NCBI RefSeq assembly: GCF_014655715.1
Contig: NZ_BNBM01000009.1
Location: forward strand, 1-64,000
DNA: 64,000 nt
DNA from: Streptomyces lanatus
Lineage (GTDB): Bacteria > Actinomycetota > Actinomycetes > Streptomycetales > Streptomycetaceae
Direction of reading: 5' to 3'
Shown piece by piece: positions 8,499 through 17,293 of the stretch. The translations under genes and the position numbers were made by a program. The notes beneath the pieces are model-generated. The model saw only the letters and a program-made list of their open reading frames with translations, was not told the DNA's origin and made no database searches. Each line of letters opens with the position of its first letter. The stretch's first letter is position 1.

Positions 8499-9845
8499 GT
8501 GCTTCGTGTCGCCGTCGTCGGCTCCGGGCCCAGCGGGTGCTACACCGCCCAGAGCCTCGTACAGCAGGATCCCGGCGTGGTCGTCGACGTCCTGGACCGC
8601 CTGCCGTGCCCGTACGGCCTGGTGCGCTACGGGGTGGCGCCGGACCACGAGAAGATCAAGTCCCTCCAGAACAACCTGCGGACGGTCCTGGAGCATGAGC
8701 GGGTGCGCTTCCTCGGCGGCGTCCAGATCGGCCCCGGCGGGGTGCCCACGGCAAGGCTGCGCGAGCTGTACCACGCGGTCGTGTACTGCGTGGGCGCCGC
8801 CACCGACCGGCACCTCGGGATTCCCGGCGAGGACCTGCCGGGCAGCTGGTCGGCGACCGAGTTCGTGTCCTGGTACAGCGCCCATCCGGACGCCGTGGAC
8901 GACGGTTTCGTGGCCGGGGCCCGCTCGGCGGTGGTCATCGGCGTCGGGAACGTCGCGGTGGACGTCGCCCGGATGCTGGCCCGGGGCACGGCCGAACTGA
9001 GCCCCACCGACATGCCGCAGGCGGCCCTCACCGCCCTCTCCGCGAGCCGCGTCGCCGACGTCAGCGTGGTGGGCCGGCGCGGCCCCTCGCAGGCCCGCTT
9101 CACCACCAAGGAGCTACGGGAGCTGGGCACCCTGCCCGACACCGAAGTGGCCGTGGACCGACGGGAGTTGACGCTGGATCCGGCCTACGCGGACCCCTCC
9201 GGCCTGCCCGCGCCCCAGCGCCGCAACGTGGAGGTGCTGCGCGGCTGGGCCGAGTCCCCGGCGCGGGATGCCGCCCACCGCATCCGGCTGCGCTTCTACC
9301 TCCGCCCGGTCGAGCTCCTCCCCGACGCGTCGGGACACGTGGGCGCGGTGCGCTTCGAACGGACGGCACCCGACGGCCGGGGCGGAGTGACGGGCACGGG
9401 GCGATTCGAGGACATCGAGGCCCAGTTGGTGCTGCGTTCGGTGGGCTATCGCGGCGTACCGCTGGAGGGCCTGCCCTTCGACCCTGCCACCGCCACAGTG
9501 CCGCACCTCGCGGGGCGCGTCCTGCGCGAGGGCGCCGTCGCGCCGGGCGAGTACGTGGCGGGCTGGATCAAGCGGGGCCCGACCGGTGTCATCGGCACCA
9601 ACCGTCCGTGCGCGAAGGAGACGGTGACTTCGCTGGTGGAGGACGCCCCCGTGCTCGTACGGAGGGAATTGCGTGAGGATCCACTGGCGGGACTGCGCCG
9701 GGAAGGGGTGGAGCCGGTTGAGTGGTCGGGGTGGTGCGCGATCGAGCGAGCGGAGGCGGAGTTGGGGGCACAGCTGGGCAGGGGTGTGGTGAAGCTCCCG
9801 GATTGGGATTCGCTGCTGAGCGCCGCGAACGGCAGCGCCCCGTAG
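8499..9845 (+). CDS. FprA-like NADPH-ferredoxin reductase
   Basis: This 448-residue flavoprotein probably passes electrons between NADPH and ferredoxin. The N-terminal FAD-binding Rossmann motif is GSGPSG (residues 8-13), followed by the adrenodoxin-reductase signature VDVLDRLPCPYGLVRYGVAPDHEKIKSLQ. A second nucleotide motif, GVGNVAVDVARMLARG, lies near residue 150, and the C-terminal GWIKRGPTGVIGTNRPCAKETV is typical of mitochondrial-type reductases and mycobacterial FprA. Length matches the family. The GTG at 8499 has AAGGAG about 7 bases upstream. In Streptomyces such enzymes often serve cytochromes P450, but none is adjacent here. Confidence 0.88.
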   Translation: MLRVAVVGSGPSGCYTAQSLVQQDPGVVVDVLDRLPCPYGLVRYGVAPDHEKIKSLQNNLRTVLEHERVRFLGGVQIGPGGVPTARLRELYHAVVYCVGAATDRHLGIPGEDLPGSWSATEFVSWYSAHPDAVDDGFVAGARSAVVIGVGNVAVDVARMLARGTAELSPTDMPQAALTALSASRVADVSVVGRRGPSQARFTTKELRELGTLPDTEVAVDRRELTLDPAYADPSGLPAPQRRNVEVLRGWAESPARDAAHRIRLRFYLRPVELLPDASGHVGAVRFERTAPDGRGGVTGTGRFEDIEAQLVLRSVGYRGVPLEGLPFDPATATVPHLAGRVLREGAVAPGEYVAGWIKRGPTGVIGTNRPCAKETVTSLVEDAPVLVRRELREDPLAGLRREGVEPVEWSGWCAIERAEAELGAQLGRGVVKLPDWDSLLSAANGSAP

Positions 9846-9847
9846 GG

Positions 9848-9925
9848 CCGTATCAATTTTCGGCTCCGCCGCGTGGGCACGAGCAACCACATCGGACCCG
9901 CAGCCGGCAACGAACCAGCAACACC
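9848..9925 (+). repeat. Copy of the dispersed GC-rich intergenic repeat
   Basis: The stretch contains GTATCAATTTTCGGCTCCGC followed by CGCGTGGGCACGAGCAACC, closely related to the segments at 42694 and 62195. It lies in the gap between the reductase and permease genes, the usual place for this family in Streptomyces chromosomes. The palindromic core GCGGCTCCGCCGC is partly degenerate here. Confidence 0.6.
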
Positions 9926-9966
9926 CCCGAAATCAACAACTTGTTCAAGGAGCCTACGGTCCGCCC

Positions 9967-11355
9967 ATGACCAAAACCGCACCCGTACACCCCGTCGACG
10001 AAGTCCCACCCGCCCGCCACCTCGCCGCCTTCGGCCTCCAGCACGTCCTCGCGATGTACGCCGGCGCCGTGGCCGTCCCCCTGATCGTCGGCGGCGCGAT
10101 GAAGCTCCCGCCCGCGGACCTGGCGTATCTGATCACCGCCGATCTGCTGGTGTGCGGCATCGCCACGCTCATCCAGTGCATCGGCTTCTGGCGCTTCGGC
10201 GTACGGCTGCCGATCATGCAGGGCTGCACCTTCGCCGCCGTCTCCCCGATGGTGCTGATCGGCACGACGGGCGGCGGACTTCCCGCGATCTACGGCTCGG
10301 TGATCGTCGCCGGGCTGGCGATCGTCCTGCTGGCGCCCGTGTTCGGGAGGCTGCTGCGCTTCTTCCCGCCGCTGGTGACCGGCACGGTGATTCTGATCAT
10401 CGGCCTCTCCCTGCTGCCGGTCGCGGGCAACTGGGCGGCCGGCGGCGTCGGTTCGGCGGACTTCGGGGAGCCGAAGAACCTCGCGCTGGCCGCCTTCGTG
10501 CTGCTGGTGGTGCTCGGCGTGCAGCGGTTCGCGCCGGCGTTCCTGAGCCGGGTCGCCGTGCTCATCGGCATCGTGGTCGGGCTGGCGGTCGCGGTGCCGT
10601 TCGGGTTCACGGACTTCGACGGGGTCGGCGAGGCCGACTGGCTCGGGATCAGCACGCCGTTCCACTTCGGCGCACCCACCTTCGAGTTCTCGGCGATCGT
10701 GTCGATGCTGGTGGTGGCGCTGGTGACGATGACCGAGACGACCGGTGACCTGATCGCGGTCGGCGAGATGACGGACCGCAAGGTCGAGCCGCGCTCCCTC
10801 GCCGACGGTCTGCGCGCCGATGGCCTGTCGACGGTGCTGGGCGGCGTCTTCAACACCTTCCCCTACACGGCGTACGCCCAGAACGTGGGCCTCGTCGGAA
10901 TGACCCGGGTGCGCAGCCGCTGGGTGGTGGCCACGGCGGGCGGCATCCTCGTGCTGCTCGGTCTGCTGCCCAAGCTGGGCGCGGTGGTGGCGGCGATACC
11001 GGCGCCGGTGCTGGGCGGTGCGGGTCTGGTGATGTTCGGGACGGTGGCGGCGAGTGGGCTGCGGACCCTCGCGCAGGTGGACTTCAAGGGCAACAACAAC
11101 CTGACGGTGGTGGCCGTTTCCATGGCCATGGGCATGCTGCCCGTCGGGGTGCCGACGATCTACACGAAGTTCCCGGACTGGTTCCAGACGGTGATGAACA
11201 GCGGTATCAGCGCGGGATGTCTGACGGCGATCGTGCTGAACCTGCTCTTCAACCACCTGCCCGCGAAGGCCGGTTCAGCGGTCGCCGAGCCGGACGGCCT
11301 GGCGGGCGGCGGCGTCGAGAAGGGCGTCGAGAAGTCCCGGGAAGAGACCGTCTAG
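9967..11355 (+). CDS. NCS2-family nucleobase (xanthine/uracil) permease
   Basis: This 462-residue transporter has 12-14 predicted membrane helices. Family features include FGLQHVLAMYAGAVAVPLIVGGA at the first helix, the motif LPIMQGCTFAAVSPMVLIG, and TETTGDLIAVGEM near residue 260, where NCS2 carriers hold the substrate. NTFPYTAYAQNVGLVGMTRV follows in the typical position. It most resembles purine (xanthine or uric acid) carriers rather than uracil carriers, but specificity cannot be read with certainty. The last 81 bp overlap the convergent ArsR gene. Confidence 0.88.
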   Translation: MTKTAPVHPVDEVPPARHLAAFGLQHVLAMYAGAVAVPLIVGGAMKLPPADLAYLITADLLVCGIATLIQCIGFWRFGVRLPIMQGCTFAAVSPMVLIGTTGGGLPAIYGSVIVAGLAIVLLAPVFGRLLRFFPPLVTGTVILIIGLSLLPVAGNWAAGGVGSADFGEPKNLALAAFVLLVVLGVQRFAPAFLSRVAVLIGIVVGLAVAVPFGFTDFDGVGEADWLGISTPFHFGAPTFEFSAIVSMLVVALVTMTETTGDLIAVGEMTDRKVEPRSLADGLRADGLSTVLGGVFNTFPYTAYAQNVGLVGMTRVRSRWVVATAGGILVLLGLLPKLGAVVAAIPAPVLGGAGLVMFGTVAASGLRTLAQVDFKGNNNLTVVAVSMAMGMLPVGVPTIYTKFPDWFQTVMNSGISAGCLTAIVLNLLFNHLPAKAGSAVAEPDGLAGGGVEKGVEKSREETV

Positions 11356-11628
11356 GTCGTCCCTGCGCAGGCCGTTCATCTTGGCCGTGCCCCGGTAGAT
11401 CTGCTGGATCACACCGCTCTCGCGCAGCACCCGGAAGTGATGCGTGGTGGTGGACTTGGTGACGGGCAGATCGAAGTGCGAACAGGACAGCTCGTCGTCC
11501 ACGGCGGCGAGCTCCCGCACGATCTGCAGCCGCAGCGGGTCGGACAGCGCGTGCAGCACGCCTTCGAGACGGATCTCCGCACGCGCCGGGTGCGGCAGGT
11601 CTCGGCTGCTGACAGCGGGGATGGTCAC
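11275..11628 (-). CDS. ArsR-family transcriptional regulator
   Basis: This 117-residue winged-helix repressor has its DNA-binding core at about residues 24-95: LHALSDPLRLQIVRELA, CSHFDLPVTKSTTTHHFRVLRESGVIQQ, then the wing RGTAKMNGLRRDDLDG. There is no CVC metal-binding motif, so it is probably not a metal sensor; a lone Cys sits in ELSCSHF. The GTG at 11628 follows a purine-rich GGAG. It is divergent from the flavin oxidoreductase gene, and two palindromes between them suggest it represses both. Its 3' end overlaps the permease gene tail-to-tail by 81 bp. Confidence 0.87.
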   Translation of the reverse strand: MTIPAVSSRDLPHPARAEIRLEGVLHALSDPLRLQIVRELAAVDDELSCSHFDLPVTKSTTTHHFRVLRESGVIQQIYRGTAKMNGLRRDDLDGLFPGLLDALLDAAARQAVRLGDR

Positions 11629-11671
11629 GGCGGCTCCACTTCCTCGGGTGCCTTCGTCGGCTCCTCCATTG

Positions 11672-11721
11672 TACGAGAACTCTCGTAGTTTGACACTTCC
11701 CGTACTACGATGCTTATCGTA
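11672..11721. promoter_or_regulatory. Two 16-bp operators between arsR-type gene and OYE gene
   Basis: The first site, 11672-11687, is TACGAGA-AC-TCTCGTA, perfectly symmetric with 7-bp arms. The second, 11706-11721, is TACGAT-GCTT-ATCGTA, with 6-bp arms and the same outer TACGA/TCGTA bases. Their centres are 34 bp apart, about three helical turns. Position and shared half-sites suggest both bind the ArsR protein. Confidence 0.7.
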
Positions 11722-11760
11722 CGAGTCGACGTCTGGTCCCCGCGACGAATGGAGTCCGCC

Positions 11761-12840
11761 GTGAGTGCGCTCTTCGAGACCTACACCCTGCGCGAAGTGA
11801 CGATCCCGAACCGGGTGTGGATGCCCCCGATGTGCCAGTACTCGGCCGCCCCGGACGGCCCCGAGGTGGGCGCCCCCAACGACTGGCACTTCGCGCACTA
11901 CGCGGCACGCGCAGCCGGCGGCACGGGGCTGATCATCGTCGAGGCCACCGGCGTCAGCGCCGAGGGCCGGATCTCCCCGTACGACCTGGGCATCTGGAAC
12001 GACACACAGGTCGAGGCGTTCCGCCGGATCACGCGGTTCCTGGTGGCGCAGGGCACGGTGCCGGCGATCCAGCTGGCCCACGCCGGCCGCAAGGCGTCGA
12101 CCGACCAGCCCTGGAAGGGCGGTGCGCCGGTCGGTGCCGACGCCCATGGATGGCAGCCGGTGGCGCCGAGCCCGGTCGAGTTCGCCGAGGGACATCCGGT
12201 GCCGACCGAGCTGACGGTCGACGAGATCCAGGAGATCGTGGGGCAGTTCGCGGACGCCGCGCGCCGCGCGCTCGCCGCCGGCTTCGAGATCGCCGAGATC
12301 CATGGCGCCCACGGCTATCTGATCAACGAGTTCCTCTCGCCGTACTCCAACCACCGCACCGACGCATACGGCGGCTCGTACGAGAACCGCACCCGCTTCG
12401 CCCTTCAGGTCGTGGACGCCGTGCGGGAGGTGTGGCCGGACGACAAGCCGCTGTTCTTCCGTATCTCGGCGACGGACTGGGTGGAGGGGGACGGCTGGAC
12501 CGCCGACGACACGGTCCGCTTCGCCGCCGACCTCAGGGCGCACGGCATCGATCTGCTGGACGTCTCGACCGGCGGCAATGCCTCGGGCGCGCGCATTCCG
12601 GTCCGCCCCGGCTACCAGGTGCCCTTCGCGGCGCGGGTGAAGGCGGAGACCTCGCTGCCGGTCGCCGCGGTGGGGCTGATCACCGAGGTCGAGCAGGCCG
12701 AGAAGATCCTCGCCAACGGTGAGGCGGACGCCGTGCTGCTCGGCCGTGAGCTGCTGCGCAACCCGTCGTGGGCCCGGCACGCGGCTCGGGAGCTGGGCGG
12801 GGACGTGCATGTTCCGGACCAGTACCACCGGTCGGTCTGA
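11761..12840 (+). CDS. NADH:flavin oxidoreductase, old yellow enzyme family (YqjM-like)
   Basis: This 359-residue FMN-dependent ene-reductase reduces activated C=C bonds using NAD(P)H. It shows LFETYTLREVTIPNRVWMPPMCQYSA at the N-terminus, with the active-site Cys of the YqjM type. The substrate-binding pair lies in EIHGAHGYLINEFLSPYSNHR, followed by TDAYGGSYENRTRFALQV and the FMN-phosphate region VAAVGLI. GTG at 11761 is preferred, 6 bases after GGAG; the frame is open upstream into the promoter. Transcription is probably repressed by the divergent ArsR protein through the sites at 11672-11721, possibly released by an electrophile. Confidence 0.9.
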   Translation: MSALFETYTLREVTIPNRVWMPPMCQYSAAPDGPEVGAPNDWHFAHYAARAAGGTGLIIVEATGVSAEGRISPYDLGIWNDTQVEAFRRITRFLVAQGTVPAIQLAHAGRKASTDQPWKGGAPVGADAHGWQPVAPSPVEFAEGHPVPTELTVDEIQEIVGQFADAARRALAAGFEIAEIHGAHGYLINEFLSPYSNHRTDAYGGSYENRTRFALQVVDAVREVWPDDKPLFFRISATDWVEGDGWTADDTVRFAADLRAHGIDLLDVSTGGNASGARIPVRPGYQVPFAARVKAETSLPVAAVGLITEVEQAEKILANGEADAVLLGRELLRNPSWARHAARELGGDVHVPDQYHRSV

Positions 12841-12859
12841 GCGCCGGTCGCGGCAGCCA

Positions 12860-15800
12860 TCAGCTCAAGCCTGTCGTCGGCAGATACCGCAGCAGTGTCC
12901 GCTCCAGATCCGGCACGGCACGCTGACCGGCCACCGCGACGGCGATCGAGGCGGCCACGCCCGCCCAGGCGACCGGTCCGAGCGGCGTACAGCCGAAGAG
13001 GTGGCTGAGACCGGGCGTCTCGACCAGTACAGCCAGGGCCGCCGCGGAGCCGAGGGCGGTGACGCGGACCAGCGGGCTGCCCCGCCGGTCGGACAGGGTC
13101 TGGGCGAGCTGGGTGCCGACGACCGCGCACAGCGCCATCGTGGTGGAGCGGCGGGCCGAGCCCGGGGTGAAGCGGCCGAACAGCCAGGCGGACGTGGCGC
13201 CCAGGGTGGTGGTCAGGGCCCGGTGCCGGATCTTGCGGATCAGCGGGGCGCCGAGGAGTGAGGTGCCGAGGGGGTCGGTGCTTCCGGGTCCGACGGCGCC
13301 CTGGTCCTCGGCCGCGGCTTCCGCACTCTCCGGCTCCTTCGGCGTGACCGCCACCGCGATCGCCGGGAACAGGTCCGTGAACAGGTTCACCAGCAGCATC
13401 TGACGGGTCGACAGGGGCGCCGAGCCCGACAGGACCGTGCCGAGGAGGCCGAAGCCGACCTCGCCCGCGTTGCCGCCGATCAGGATGGCGATGGCGTCGG
13501 CGACACCGTGCCACAGGGACCGGCCTTCCGTGACCGCGTCGGTCAGGACCGTCAGGTCGTCGCCGGTGAGGACGAGGTCCGCCGCGTTGCGGGCCGCCGC
13601 CGAGCCTCGGGCGCTGATGCCGACGCCGATGTCGGCGGCACGGATGGCGGCGGCGTCGTTGGCGCCGTCGCCGACCATGCCGACGACCCGCCCGGCGTCC
13701 CGCAGTGCCTCGACGACCTGGAGTTTCTGCTCGGGCGCGACCCGGGCGACGACGCCGACGTCGCGCAGCATCCGCACCCGCGCCTCCCGGTCGGCGGACG
13801 CCAGTTCGTCACCCGTGATCACGCCGGTGTCCTCGGGCCAGCCCAGTTCGGCGGCGATCGCCCGTGCGGTCTGCGGGTGGTCGCCGGTCAGCATGACGGG
13901 CCGTACGCCTGCCTCGCGCAGGCCCGTGACGAGGGTCGTGGAGGTGGTGCGCGGTACGTCCGCGAGAGCGAGCAGGCCGGTGAACTCCAGCTCCTCCAGG
14001 TCCTGTTCGAGGACGTCCGTCGCCTTGTCGTCGGGGTCGAGCGGGCGCTGGGCCACCGCCAGTACGCGCAGTCCGTCGCCGGCCAGGGAGTGCGCCGCGT
14101 CGGATGCCGAGGAGGGCAGGTCGGAGCAGGCGGGCAGCACGGTCTCGGGGGCGCCCTTGACCACGAGCACGGGCGTGCCGTGCCCGGCCCGGCCGACGGA
14201 GGCGGCATAGCCACGCGCGGCCTCGAAGGGCAGGGCTTCGGCCTGGGTCCACTCGGGGTCGGGAGCGGCCGCGTCCAGGACGGCCTCGTCGGTGGCGTGC
14301 ACGGGCCGGTCCGAGTCGCCGTCGAGCCGGGGGCACGCACGGGCCGCGATCCGCAGGGGGGCGCCGGCTCCCGTCCCGTCCGGCGTACGGACCGTGCCGT
14401 CGGCGTCCGTGACGCGCACCAGGCGCAGCCGGTTCTCGGTGAGCGTGCCGGTCTTGTCGAAGCAGACGGTGTCCATGCGACCGAGCGCCTCCAGCGTGCG
14501 CGGGGCCCGGACGAGGACACCGCGGCGGCTGAGCCGTCGGGCGGCGGCCAGTTGCGCCATGGTCGCCACCAGCGGCAGCCCTTCCGGGACCGCGGCCACG
14601 GCCACCGCGACCCCGCCGCTCACGGCCCGGCGGATCGGTGTGCCGCGCAGCAGCGACAGCGCGGTCACCCCGGCGCCGCCCGCCAGGGTCAACGGCAGGG
14701 CCTTGTCGGTGAGTTCGCGCAGCCTGGCCTGGACTCCGGCGGACGGTGGCCTGCGGGCGGCGAGGGCCACAGCCCGTGCGGCCTCGGTGCGCTCCCCGGT
14801 GTCCACCACGACGGCCCGGGCCTCCCCGGCCACCACGGTCGTACCCTCGAACACCATGCACCGCCGGTCCGGCACTGCGGCGTCCGGCGTCGGGTCGACG
14901 TCCTTGCCTGCCGGCAGGGACTCCCCGGTCAGCGCGGACTCGTCCACCTCCAGACCGTCCTCCCACGCAAGGCGGGCGTCGGCGGGCACCACGTCGTCCG
15001 CCCGGAGGTCGATCAGATCGCCGGGACGGAGCTTGGCGGCGTCCACCAGGCGCGGCCGGGACTCGTCGTCCTCGGTGCCGACGCGCGCCTTCTGTTTCTG
15101 CTTGGCCAGCAGCCCGGACAGCGCCCGCTCGGCCCGCATCCGCTGGACGCCGCCCATCAGCGCGTTCAGATCGAGGGCGCCGACGACCAGCAGGGCGTCC
15201 AGGACGGAGCCGAGGATCGCCTCGGCGGCCGAGCCGACGGCCAGCACCGGGGTGAGGGGGTCGTCGAGTTCGTCGCGCATGGCGCGGGCGAGTCGCAGCG
15301 GCCCGCTCACCGGGGCGAACACACGCTGCCGACCCATCGTCCGGAGCGTCTTGCGCGTACCTTCGGTGAGCTGCTCGGGCAGGGTCGGCTCGGGGCCCGG
15401 TTCGCGCTCCAGCCGGTCGCGGACCTCGGTGTGCTCCAGTTCGTGCCAGGCCACACGTGGGCGGGGGTGCGGTGCGCGGGCCAGGGCCACGCCGACGGCC
15501 CCACGGGTGCCGGTCAGCAGGGCCCAGGCGGCGCTCGCGTCGACCGGGGTGTGGCGCAGCCCGGGCCATGGCGTGCGGCGGCCCCGCGCGGACTTGCCGA
15601 CGGCCACCAGGAGCCCCGACAGGGCGGCGCCGGACCGGGCCAGCGTCTGTGATCTGCGGCCGACGGCACGGGCGGCCGGCACCGCCCGCAGCAGCCGCCA
15701 CACATCGGCCGGACCGTGCGGCGCCAGGACGTCCGCGCCCCAGACGACGGCACCGTCCTGGTCGGTGAGGGCGATGGCCACATCACCGGCGAGCAGCCCG

Positions 15801-17197
15801 GCGAACAGGTCCTCGTCGTCCGCGCCCGGCCGGGCGACCGTGACGACGGCGCCGTGCTCGGTGCGCAGCGCGTTCACCACGTCGCTGAGCGGCCGATCGT
15901 CGCGCACCACCTGGTCGGCGAGGCCGGTGAAATCGGCCAGGGCAGGGTCGTCCACCATCACGACCCGCAGCCCCGCACGTCGCGCCGCGTCCAGCACGGC
16001 CTCCGCCCATGGATCCGCACCGGCGTCCGGGGTCCGCAGAGCGCTGGGATGCAGGACGACCGTGTCGGCCATCTCCAGCTGCCGCAGCCGCTCGGTGTCC
16101 CGCACCAGGAGGCCCGCCCGGGACAGGGCGGCACTCAGCACGGCGTGGAAAGCGGCGGGCCCATAGCGGGCGGCCTTGGGCGAGCCGGCGAGCACCGCCT
16201 CGGCCGCCTCCGTGCCGTTGTGCTTGACCAGCAGGATGGCCGCCGCTCCCACCAGGCTGCCGGTCTCGGCGTGCACGGCGTACTCCTGGGCCGGGGAGGT
16301 GCGCAGCGGCGGGCGCGACAGCCGCTCCCCCGCGACGCTGTGCCGCTCCGGCGCGCAGAACTCGTCGTGGGCCCTGTCGAACGCCGCCGCGCGCGCCACC
16401 GTCTCCGCCAGCTGGAGCGAGCGCAGGGCGCCGTCGAGCAGCAGGGCGGCCGGGGTGCGGCCGGCGCCGTGGGCGGCCGCGTTGGCGATGGCCAGCACCA
16501 TGTCCATGCGGGAGCGGCCGATCCTCGCGCGCAGCCAGCCGCGGAAGTTCGGGTTCTCCCGCAGGAGCGTCACCAGCGCGGTCACCGCCCGGGGTGAGGC
16601 GGGCAGCCGCAGGACGTATCCGGTGAACGCGGTGGCGATGCCGATCCCGTCGGCGGCGAGGATCGTGGCGGCCGCCCGCACTCCGGCGGGGTCGGCGGGG
16701 TGGGGGACCTCGTCCACCGACTCGTCCGCCACGGCCAGACCGTGCCGGGACGCGAGCTCGGCCGCCTTCTCCAGCACCCGGTCACCGGCCGACTCCTCGA
16801 CGGCCGTGACCACCAGCCGGCGCAGCCCCCCGTCCCAGTACGCCAGAGCCACGTCGGGCCGCTCCGCCAGCGCCGCGGCGACCCTGCGCGCCACATGTTC
16901 GGTGCCGCCCCGACGCCGTACGCGTTCCGGCGCCTCGGGGCGCAGTGCGAGGTGGGCCCGGGTGCCCGACCGCCAGGGGTGCGGGCCGACGGACAGCGCG
17001 TTGCGGGCGACCCGCGAGACACGCACCGCGGCGTCGGCGCCCCGCACCCCGGCGCGGGCGGTCCCGGCCACCGCTCCCGCGGCGGCTCCCACCGCCGGGG
17101 CGGCTCCTTCGGCCAGCAGCCGGGGCCCGGCCGCGAGGAGACCGGCCGCGGCGGCCGCCGGGCGCTTGAGGGCGGGGGTGAGAAGTCCGAGAACCAT
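12860..17197 (-). CDS. Very large cation-transporting P-type ATPase (CtpI/CtpH type)
   Basis: This 1445-residue membrane pump is about twice the length of ordinary P-type ATPases. The C-terminal 800 residues hold the standard machinery: TGES in the actuator domain (about 754), the phosphorylated Asp in DKTGTLTEN (about 913), KGAPETVL in the nucleotide domain, MLTGDHPQTARAIA, and the hinge GDGANDAAAIRAADIGVGI (about 1175). The N-terminal 600 residues are an extra region, starting with an Ala-rich amphipathic stretch and including SYWDGGLRR-like heavy-metal-domain remnants (VALAYWDGGLRRLVVTAV). This plan matches mycobacterial CtpI and CtpH. The ion is unknown, as no CPC motif is evident. The ATG at 17197 has a GAGTGAG site. 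Confidence 0.87.
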   Translation of the reverse strand: MVLGLLTPALKRPAAAAAGLLAAGPRLLAEGAAPAVGAAAGAVAGTARAGVRGADAAVRVSRVARNALSVGPHPWRSGTRAHLALRPEAPERVRRRGGTEHVARRVAAALAERPDVALAYWDGGLRRLVVTAVEESAGDRVLEKAAELASRHGLAVADESVDEVPHPADPAGVRAAATILAADGIGIATAFTGYVLRLPASPRAVTALVTLLRENPNFRGWLRARIGRSRMDMVLAIANAAAHGAGRTPAALLLDGALRSLQLAETVARAAAFDRAHDEFCAPERHSVAGERLSRPPLRTSPAQEYAVHAETGSLVGAAAILLVKHNGTEAAEAVLAGSPKAARYGPAAFHAVLSAALSRAGLLVRDTERLRQLEMADTVVLHPSALRTPDAGADPWAEAVLDAARRAGLRVVMVDDPALADFTGLADQVVRDDRPLSDVVNALRTEHGAVVTVARPGADDEDLFAGLLAGDVAIALTDQDGAVVWGADVLAPHGPADVWRLLRAVPAARAVGRRSQTLARSGAALSGLLVAVGKSARGRRTPWPGLRHTPVDASAAWALLTGTRGAVGVALARAPHPRPRVAWHELEHTEVRDRLEREPGPEPTLPEQLTEGTRKTLRTMGRQRVFAPVSGPLRLARAMRDELDDPLTPVLAVGSAAEAILGSVLDALLVVGALDLNALMGGVQRMRAERALSGLLAKQKQKARVGTEDDESRPRLVDAAKLRPGDLIDLRADDVVPADARLAWEDGLEVDESALTGESLPAGKDVDPTPDAAVPDRRCMVFEGTTVVAGEARAVVVDTGERTEAARAVALAARRPPSAGVQARLRELTDKALPLTLAGGAGVTALSLLRGTPIRRAVSGGVAVAVAAVPEGLPLVATMAQLAAARRLSRRGVLVRAPRTLEALGRMDTVCFDKTGTLTENRLRLVRVTDADGTVRTPDGTGAGAPLRIAARACPRLDGDSDRPVHATDEAVLDAAAPDPEWTQAEALPFEAARGYAASVGRAGHGTPVLVVKGAPETVLPACSDLPSSASDAAHSLAGDGLRVLAVAQRPLDPDDKATDVLEQDLEELEFTGLLALADVPRTTSTTLVTGLREAGVRPVMLTGDHPQTARAIAAELGWPEDTGVITGDELASADREARVRMLRDVGVVARVAPEQKLQVVEALRDAGRVVGMVGDGANDAAAIRAADIGVGISARGSAAARNAADLVLTGDDLTVLTDAVTEGRSLWHGVADAIAILIGGNAGEVGFGLLGTVLSGSAPLSTRQMLLVNLFTDLFPAIAVAVTPKEPESAEAAAEDQGAVGPGSTDPLGTSLLGAPLIRKIRHRALTTTLGATSAWLFGRFTPGSARRSTTMALCAVVGTQLAQTLSDRRGSPLVRVTALGSAAALAVLVETPGLSHLFGCTPLGPVAWAGVAASIAVAVAGQRAVPDLERTLLRYLPTTGLS

Positions 17198-17293
17198 CGC
17201 TCACTCTCAGCCGGTCGTACGGTGACATCGCCTTGTGCGCTGCCGAGTTCCCGCAGAACGGCATGTCATCCGCCCTCAAGGGGCCCAGCTGGA

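Noticed and set aside
13508..15652. A 714-codon open frame opposite the P-type ATPase.
   Set aside because: High GC keeps antisense frames open; no domain is visible and the ATPase motifs fix the real strand.
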